Below, piece after piece: positions 57,427 through 64,000 of a stretch of DNA of 64,000 nt. The notes beneath the pieces were generated by a model. It was not told the DNA's origin. It ran no database searches and saw only the letters and a list, made by a program, of their open reading frames with translations. A program made the translations under genes and the position numbers. Source of the DNA: Hyalomma asiaticum (lineage: Eukaryota; Arthropoda; Arachnida; Ixodida; Ixodidae); contig JABSTT010002001.1 in assembly GCA_013339685.2 (NCBI GenBank), forward strand, positions 23,640-87,639, read 5' to 3'. How positions within the stretch are numbered: position 1 is the first letter of the stretch; each line of letters opens with the position of its first letter.

Positions 57427-58295
57427 AATGGTGATGCTGTCGAATGGTTAACAGCAAGAAAACATGTCGTGAACGAGCAGCACACGGTGGTTACCGCAGC
57501 ACATAGAGTCTCTATAGTTTTGACGACAACGTGGTCTTGTCTGTAACGATGCCACTATGCACACGATGCATAGGCCAATGATGCTCGCCATGCCGCCTTG
57601 ACTTGGCCAGCTTGTGGCCACCCAAGACGAGTATCTTGCCTATGCAATCTCAGATATGCCCAGCTGCATCAGTGTTTTGTAGCATTCATGGGTGCCCATA
57701 ACGGGAGAATGGATCTTTTCTACCACCACACGCAAAATGGCTCACCATCACATTTCTCCCTCACAGCTGTGTTGGGCGTCTCAGTAGTACGTGTTCAGCA
57801 TGCTGTCCAAAACTACATCATGGCAATCTCGGAGACCCCGACCTGACTACGCCCAGGCTTAGCTGCTCCAGCCTGTGCAGCATGCAAGCGGTGTGGGGAA
57901 ACTGCGGTAGCATGGAGGAATGCAGCAGTGCGGGTAAATGGTATTTCCGCTGCTTGCACACGACTACGCTCGACAACGTGCGGCAGTTTTATGATAAGTG
58001 GGAGTTTTGAATCGCCGCGCCAAATGGCTCCCGAGCACTGCGGAAAGTACGACAATTCCAGGAAAAAAGAAAACAATAAGAAGTGCTAAGGCGAGGAGGC
58101 GTTGCGTGGCTGCTAGCTACTCAGCTGTTGCCATAACGTCAGCTGGGTCGAGTGAAGTGGGAAAGCCACAGCGCAGCCATTCGTGAGACCGCAGGATTTC
58201 AAAATTGAAAAAAAAATCTGAGATTGGACAACCAAAGTCGGGGGTGCACCTGTTATATGAGTGTGTTCATTACACAAGTAAATATGGTAGTTTGA
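57427..58295 (-). repeat. Non-autonomous DNA transposon family, copy D
   Basis: The reverse complement follows copy 40548-41613 through its middle (GCAATCTCGGAGAC..., AAAACTATAGAGACTCTATG..., TTGCTGTTAACCA). Its outer end on the right, GTGTTCATTACACAAGTAAA TATGGTA, gives the left terminus that the 40548 copy lacks. The inner end stops against the SINE. Confidence 0.65.
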
Positions 58296-58414
58296 TGCTC
58301 GCATCTTACCCCACCCCCCACAAGCTGTAGCTGTGTTTGCATTGAGGATATGTCAATAAAATTTGTTTTGACTACGTACAACTTGCTTGTGACCTTCATT
58401 TGTCTCCCTTACAC

Positions 58415-58470
58415 AATGACTTCATTGAGGCCTGTAAGGTATGTGCAAATAAATAAATGAACATAACAAT
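58415..58470 (+). repeat. LINE 3' tail
   Basis: GAGGCCTGTAAGGTATGTGC followed by AAATAAATAAATGA is a LINE-type 3' end, with no coding part upstream. Confidence 0.4.
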
Positions 58471-59479
58471 ATTTTTGTCTGACTTGCAGGAATGCTTACT
58501 TTCTAAGAATGATAGATCCAGGCTGAATAAGTGTGTAGGTGTAGTCAGAAGCTTGCTCTCCAGGAAAAGAATATACTTTCTGCAAAATACATAAGTGCTC
58601 TGACACAAAATTTTGATGAAAGTTATGAACACATTTTATTAGTGAGTTTTTATACTGTGTATGAAGCATCCATAACAACTTTGTGTAAAAAAGAAAGGCA
58701 CTGTTATGTAAAGTGGACGCATAGGACTTTTGTGCATACACTTTATGGGAAGCATGGCATTATACTTGAAACGGGGTTACCGATGCTATGTATACAGCAT
58801 TAAATCTTGCTACTGTTAATAACAGCAATAGTGGACATTGCAATGATGTACGCGTGCGCACACACACACACATATGCGATGCGAGCTGCGCTTGACACGC
58901 TTCATGTGGTTACATGCTGCATTACACAACGCGTTAAATCTATGGCTGTTCTGTGCACATGTGCTAGACTACACGAGGCGACAGCTGACACAGCCCTGTG
59001 GCTCGCTAAGCCTCGACCCAGGGTGGTCCGTGGTCTTTTGTGATACGGAGGCCACCATAGTTGGGCAGCATTTCCAAACCAAAAAGCAAGGTCACTCTTG
59101 TGAACAAAATGTTTACAAAGGCACCTTTCTTTCCATCACTCGAGTAACCAATACATTCCATTAAAAGCAGTGTTGGTTGGTTGGTTGGTCCTTGGGTACC
59201 TTGGCGCAACCCACTCTGGGGGATCAGCCATGAACCGGAAAAGAGATTTGTATGGAAGAGAACTACTAATAAAAAAAAAATACAAGGATTAGTAATACAA
59301 ATTTGATTATCAAATTACCTTATTCCTGGAATTTCCATGGCTTCCTCATTGCCTGCACAATGGTGCATGAAGCAGTGGGGAAGTGCCATGGAACAGGGGC
59401 CCGAAACCAGCAACTGAAATTCGGTGGTCTGTGTCCTCTTGGGTCATCATCGTGAATGAGCACTGGTGGTTTTTTCATA

Positions 59480-60210
59480 GAAACTGAAATGCTCTGATTC
59501 AGGCCACACCCACAAAGCTCTTCTACAGGTCTCTCAGGCAAACTGCTTGCTGCACAGCCATCCACCACCGATTTCGCTGCCCTCCGCCTGTCACCTGCAG
59601 CACATCGCTGCAGGCCTGCACCTTTCGTCTTCAAGAATCTGGCAACGTGCACACACGCTTTCCTCCTGACGACAACATCCACAGGCCTGTCCAGCCACCT
59701 TACGGCGGACCCTACCTAGTGGTCCACTGAAACAAAACCTTCACCCTGCACGTTAATGGCAGCAATATCCGTGTTTCTACCAACCAGCTGAAGCCAGCAT
59801 ATACTGTTGCTGATGAGCCAGGAAATACCGGCGCACCAACAGGCGTTCATCCACAACCACTGACGTTGTAGCCTGCTTCTGCCACTGCACGCTATGGATG
59901 TTGGGTACGTTTCACAGATTTTTACAAGCCCAGAGGGCTCTCCACTCCATAAGGGGGAGTGATGTGGCAACACACTTTGCGGATATTGCCGCACAGTTTC
60001 TGGCACGTTATCATTCACCCCAGCATAACACAGATACATGCTGCACTGCAATTCCGATAACACTCAGCGCCACCACAGCATCCAAAGGTGGCTACAAAAA
60101 CAGGCTGCAAGAAGAGGACATTTCTTTCACTACCCAGATGAGTGTACGTCCATATGCTCATGCGCGCTGCCATTCCTGATCGAATAAACAGCTGTGATTT
60201 CATGTTGGCA
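59480..60210 (+). mobile_element. Ty3-type LTR retrotransposon, 3' end, degraded
   Basis: Broken plus-strand frames up to about 59935 read as the integrase C-terminal region (a GPY-like stretch near 59700 and a following VNG...S-x-x-LKPAY block near 59750-59800). A polypurine tract AAGGGGGAGTGA (59951-59962) precedes TGTGGCAACACAC, a typical LTR start, and AATAAA at 60183 is the likely LTR poly(A) signal, with a CA end near 60210. Stops and frameshifts make it non-coding. No 5' part or second LTR is in the window. Confidence 0.65.
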
Positions 60211-60308
60211 TTCGTTCTTCAGCAGACTTGATGTCCCACATCTGCATCCTACAACTCTGTATAACGAACTCGAAAGTGCTGCAAAAAGCAGTGTTATGTC
60301 AGCAGTTC

Positions 60309-61644
60309 GTTCTACACATAGAGTTTCTTACTTACACACTAGAGAGAAATCTGGCGCTAGTGTCTACGGCGACTCGTTCAGCGGCGCTTCAACCCTCATG
60401 GGAATTATGGGAAGTACAGGCTTCGGATCTGCTTTGAATGGATTTCGTTCTTGAGACACGCGACGGTTCTTTTCCGAGCTTTAAACAAGATGAAAAGGAA
60501 ATATTTGCAATCAATAATTGCTTTTGTCTCTAGTATGTAAAACCTGATAAACGTTGTTTGCATAACTGTGAAGTTGAAGGAAAGCAAAGACAAATTTTGC
60601 CACAGGGTATGCATCATTCGACAATTTTGCTCTAGATGTGGTGCCACGAAGTAATTAATTATATTTTTTGCATCAGTGTGAACGAACATGTGCTTTTCCC
60701 TCTGAAAAATACGCAGCATGCATTGATGGAAATAAAAACAATGTAATATTTGATGAGAAGTATTGAGCTTTCAAGAGAAACACTAAATGTATTGTCTGCT
60801 TCGGCGTCTGCTGCGTCCGAGCTCAGGAACCGCGAGCGTCTCTCGCAGACGCTATTGAGAAGTGCGTGCGTTTGGTCTTTTATTGCGGTTTCTGCAGGTT
60901 ACTGATACAGGTGACTGTTTCAACGGCTCAGGCGGCAGCTGGATGCTTCTGGCCTCCTGACGGGTCTTCTTTTTTTTTCGTTACCGATTACTTACTGACT
61001 GAAGCGCGCGCGCCACTTGTCGTGCTTTGCGCATATCCACTATGCCACAGCAGGCTGCAGCTTCGACGCAGCAGCCCTTCATATCACAAGTAAGTGTGTG
61101 TTTACAATTAAAACGAATTCTTTTCACTGGTGGGTGGACAGAATTTGCTGACACAAGCGTCTCTATGCTCTGCCCGCCCTTTTCAATACACCGCCGCAAC
61201 ACGGCAACAAAGTACATGAACGCGGCTTGAACGCCCACGCTAGAAAGCTCGCTTTTCGCGCAGGGTTTCTATCGAGGGTACACCAGAACACTAACGAGAA
61301 AATACCGAGTGGCGAGCATAATGAAACAGGCTGGCGGAATCGCGTCATGTGGCAATGCGACGCTGATTTTTCGCCTTTGTGTGTTGCACTAGCTTTGGCT
61401 GTAGTTGAGGCTGCATATCTTTCTAGCTTTTGTTTCTCCCAAGTGCGTTGCTCGCCTCAAACAACATCGCCGCAGGGTACGCGGGAAACAAAACTAAAAC
61501 TGCAGAAGTAAATGGCTTGTAACGAGTTCGCAAGCCAACGCAAACCAATCCGAAGCTCGTACTTCCCATAATTCCCATGATGGTTGAACGATCGCAGCGC
61601 CAGATGACCCTCTAGTTTATAGTAAGAAACTCTATGGTTCTACA
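60309..61644. mobile_element. hAT-like non-autonomous element, 1.32 kb, 8-bp target duplication
   Basis: The core 60317-61636 begins CATAGAGTTTCTTAC and ends GTAAGAAACTCTATG; inverted similarity continues for about 110 bp (including CATGGGAATTATGGGAAGTAC in inverted orientation near both ends). Both flanks carry GTTCTACA (60309-60316 and 61637-61644). The interior holds no transposase. The class is inferred from duplication length and end sequence. Confidence 0.75.
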
Positions 61645-61794
61645 TAAACTTGCCTTTCAAAACGTACACAAATCAGCGATAAAGATATTTTTTTTGCTGC
61701 CCAGTTTTATTACAGAATGCTAACAAACCCTACGGTAAAAAGTTGAGCCTTTTAACTATTCGTGAAGCGATGCCTGACACATGCTCATTAGTGG

Positions 61795-62030
61795 ATTGAT
61801 TGATTTGTGTGGTTTAACGTCCCAAAAACAGCTGTGATTATGAGAGATGCCGTAGTGGAGGTCTCCGGAAATTTCGACTACCTGGGATTCTTTAAGGTGC
61901 ACTGACACCACACTGCACACGGGCCTCAACATTTCGCCTCCATAAAATGCAGTCGCCACAGCTGGGGTCCGACCCCGCGACCTTCGGATCAGCAGCAGAG
62001 TGCCATAACCACTAGACCACAGTGGCAGGG
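61795..62030 (-). mobile_element. tRNA-derived SINE, family 2, best copy
   Basis: On the minus strand: tRNA-like head CCACTGTGGTCTAGTGGTTA with B-box-like GGTCGCGGGGTCGGACCCC, a body with GAGGCCCGTGTGCAGTGTGG and AATCCCAGGTAGTCGAAATT, and a tail ACGTTAAACCACACAAATCA ending in ATCA repeats. This copy was used as the reference for the relics at 2690, 21290, 32638 and 44617. Confidence 0.85.
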
Positions 62031-62039
62031 CTGCTTATT

Positions 62040-64000
62040 AGTGGACTAAACTGCTTTTGCAGAAAATGTTGCCACCTGTGGGAGAATGCACAGTCACCAC
62101 AAAAAGACTGCCCCACAGATCTTTAAAATGTCCATCCTAATGGCTCCTTTTTTTGTAACCAGCAGCAGTGCCAAACATGCTGGTAGTTGCACCCTTATTA
62201 CTGCCAATGATTGCACTAAAAAAATTAGGAGGCCTTCTCCTATTAACAAAATGAGGGAAAGTCAAATAGCTGTATACCTTTTTCTTTTCCTACTTCTTTC
62301 TTTCATTTGTTGCTTTCATTCTTTCATATTTTCTTTCCATTTTCCTTTCTTTCCTTCTTTCTTTGGTATAAAAACCAAGGAATTCATACGGCACACATAT
62401 GTTCACATGTTTGCTTGCTGAGTATGAACTGCAGAGCGTACATGTGTTACGAGCACAGGACTTGCTCTGCATCTGGTTCTTCATGCATACAAAACCCACT
62501 CTGAAGTGCGCATATGATGTTCTCGTCATTGCAGAGACTTTCAGGACTCCCATCCAGTTCGACGAGAACAACAGCGTTAAACAGTGTCATCACTTATTTA
62601 GCAACATGCCGAGCTTTCATTCTCTCCATTTACATTAGTCACGCTAACACCTGTCACCCAACTCCCCCCTCCTTCCCCCCTTTTTTTCCTTTCTTTTTTT
62701 CTTTTCAGATGTGCCGCCTTTCTCCTCTCCTCCTGTGGATGGGGGAGAGTGTGCAAAGTGTGCAGAAATGAATGCTCGAGAGGGCAGTTGCCTTCCTCAC
62801 AAGGACAAGTCCACTTGTCGAAACAATGGCTCCAGCGACATTCCCTGTTCTCCATCGTTTTTAGTGATCGGTTCAAGCCTCCACCTTTCCCTGAGCTCTT
62901 CTAGTCCAGCCATAGCAATGAAATTTTCAGGGCCAATATTATTATAAGTGGGTTAGACTGTACTATGAACTCAAGCGACAGGGCCTCAATGCATTATCTA
63001 AATGACATAGTGAACGGGTGGCCAAGCACAATCCTCAGCCAACCTCCCTAGGGCATGGAAAACAACTGAAGTGACACTGGTTCACATAAATCAGGAAGTA
63101 AATGCAAACTTACGACAGGCCAATCCTCTTTAAGAGGCATAGCACATGGAATATTAAGAACATAACCATAAAGCACTTTGAATACTGGGCACTATGAAGA
63201 GGTAGAAATATGGCTAGAAAGCGCAGTTTTCTTGGAATGATTTCCACAGTCATCCTGCCAACTGAAATTGTCTGCAGCATACTGATAAGCATTGATCTCA
63301 CAAAAGAAAGATATCTCATCTTTCTAGGCTTTTCAAAAACATCCCTTCTCACATTCAGCACTCCACAGAATATACCAGGAGAGCTGGAGTTCTGTGAGAT
63401 ACCATTCTGCAGCCAATTCTATACCTTATGCGCACAATAATGGCCTAACCTACAATATTGCTCTCAAAATTATACCTTTGGCTGACAACTATCTTCGTTT
63501 TCCAGTAACCAATTTTTATAAGCACTATTCAGCTTAGGGGGGGGGGGCATGGGTCCCAATTGTCAATCGTACCCTGTGCTGTGTGGGTTAATCCATGCAC
63601 ATTCACGAAGACACTGGTGAAATTTCAGCATATTTGAATAGTTTTATAAACATGCAAGTAGCCTGAGAGCCAGTCAAAACTGGCGTGCTTCCTAGGCATC
63701 ATGTAAAATGCAGCTCGCTGTGCAGGTGCCTGCATTTCAATGAACAATTTTGTTCCTTGGTCCCAGTGCGATTACGGTGTGTACAGTACAGAACGCATGT
63801 GACACTTGGATGCAAATTTACGCATGACCGACTGTATATAGTGTTGCAGTCTGGCTTACCACGAACATTTGTTCAGCACACATAAGCAAGAGGTGTGCTG
63901 GCTTCTCCCGCATCCACTGGACCACCGCATACACCACAAATTGTTTGTGCCTTTGCCAAGAAAGTCAGAAGAAACTTTTGCGAATGCTGTCTGCTTACAC
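62040..64000. other. Right edge, no gene recognised
   Basis: Short frames only. At 62935-62951 the sequence ATTATTATAAGTGGGTTAGACTG|TA resembles the right terminus of a Tigger-type element (CAGTCTAACCCACTTATAAT on the other strand), but its left end was not found. An 11-G run lies at 63537-63547. Confidence 0.4.

Noticed and set aside
60866..61238. Possible host gene inside the hAT-like element
   Set aside because: Overlapping frames on both strands are short, show no domain and no good splice sites in a consistent arrangement.

Overview
This window looks like nuclear DNA of a hard (ixodid) tick. It is intron-rich, AT-leaning in its introns, and packed with tRNA-headed SINEs ending in the '...cgtaaaac...' or '...ttaaaaactccgtaatta' tails that I associate with tick genomes, together with Penelope-like, CR1-like and RTE LINEs, hAT and pogo/Tigger DNA transposons and a Helentron. 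The organism call is inference from repeat content and gene structure; nothing bacterial, organellar or viral was recognised as a main component.

Only two host genes could be read with confidence, both on the minus strand and both assembled from separate exons with matching splice phases. The first is mitochondrial ribosomal protein L18 (MRPL18): three coding exons at 16902-16700, 11578-11350 and 6435-6367 give a complete 166-residue protein spread over about 10.5 kb. The second is the 3' half of an ephexin-family Rho guanine-nucleotide exchange factor: exons at 42171-42033, 40331-39771, 37548-37118, 35831-35752, 33034-32930 and 32168-31993 encode a linker, DH, PH and SH3 domains and the stop codon. 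Its 5' exons were not recognised and may lie beyond the right edge. A possible first exon of a divergent plus-strand gene (17140-17280) with a mitochondrial-presequence-like N-terminus shares the upstream region of MRPL18.

Layout: 1-6366 is repeat-rich 3' flank of MRPL18; 6367-16902 is MRPL18, with a Penelope-like fragment, TIR elements and LINE pieces in its introns; 17140-31992 is intergenic, with a truncated RTE, an unclassified TIR element, a nearly complete CR1-like LINE and a large foldback repeat; 31993-42171 is the ephexin DH-PH-SH3 block, with MITEs and SINEs in its introns; 42172-64000 is a graveyard of transposons (a 3.47-kb hAT with perfect 8-bp target duplications, a 2.28-kb Tigger, a Helentron split by an RTE element, a Ty3 3' end and a 1.32-kb non-autonomous hAT-like element).

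I did not find a convincing new biological system. The most informative signals are structural: several DNA transposons whose ends and target duplications can be read exactly, including 34-bp and 87-bp miniatures; an 86-percent-MITE intron with a SINE nested inside it; and an inverted templated duplication that breaks the Helentron helicase reading frame and forms a perfect 22-bp hairpin.
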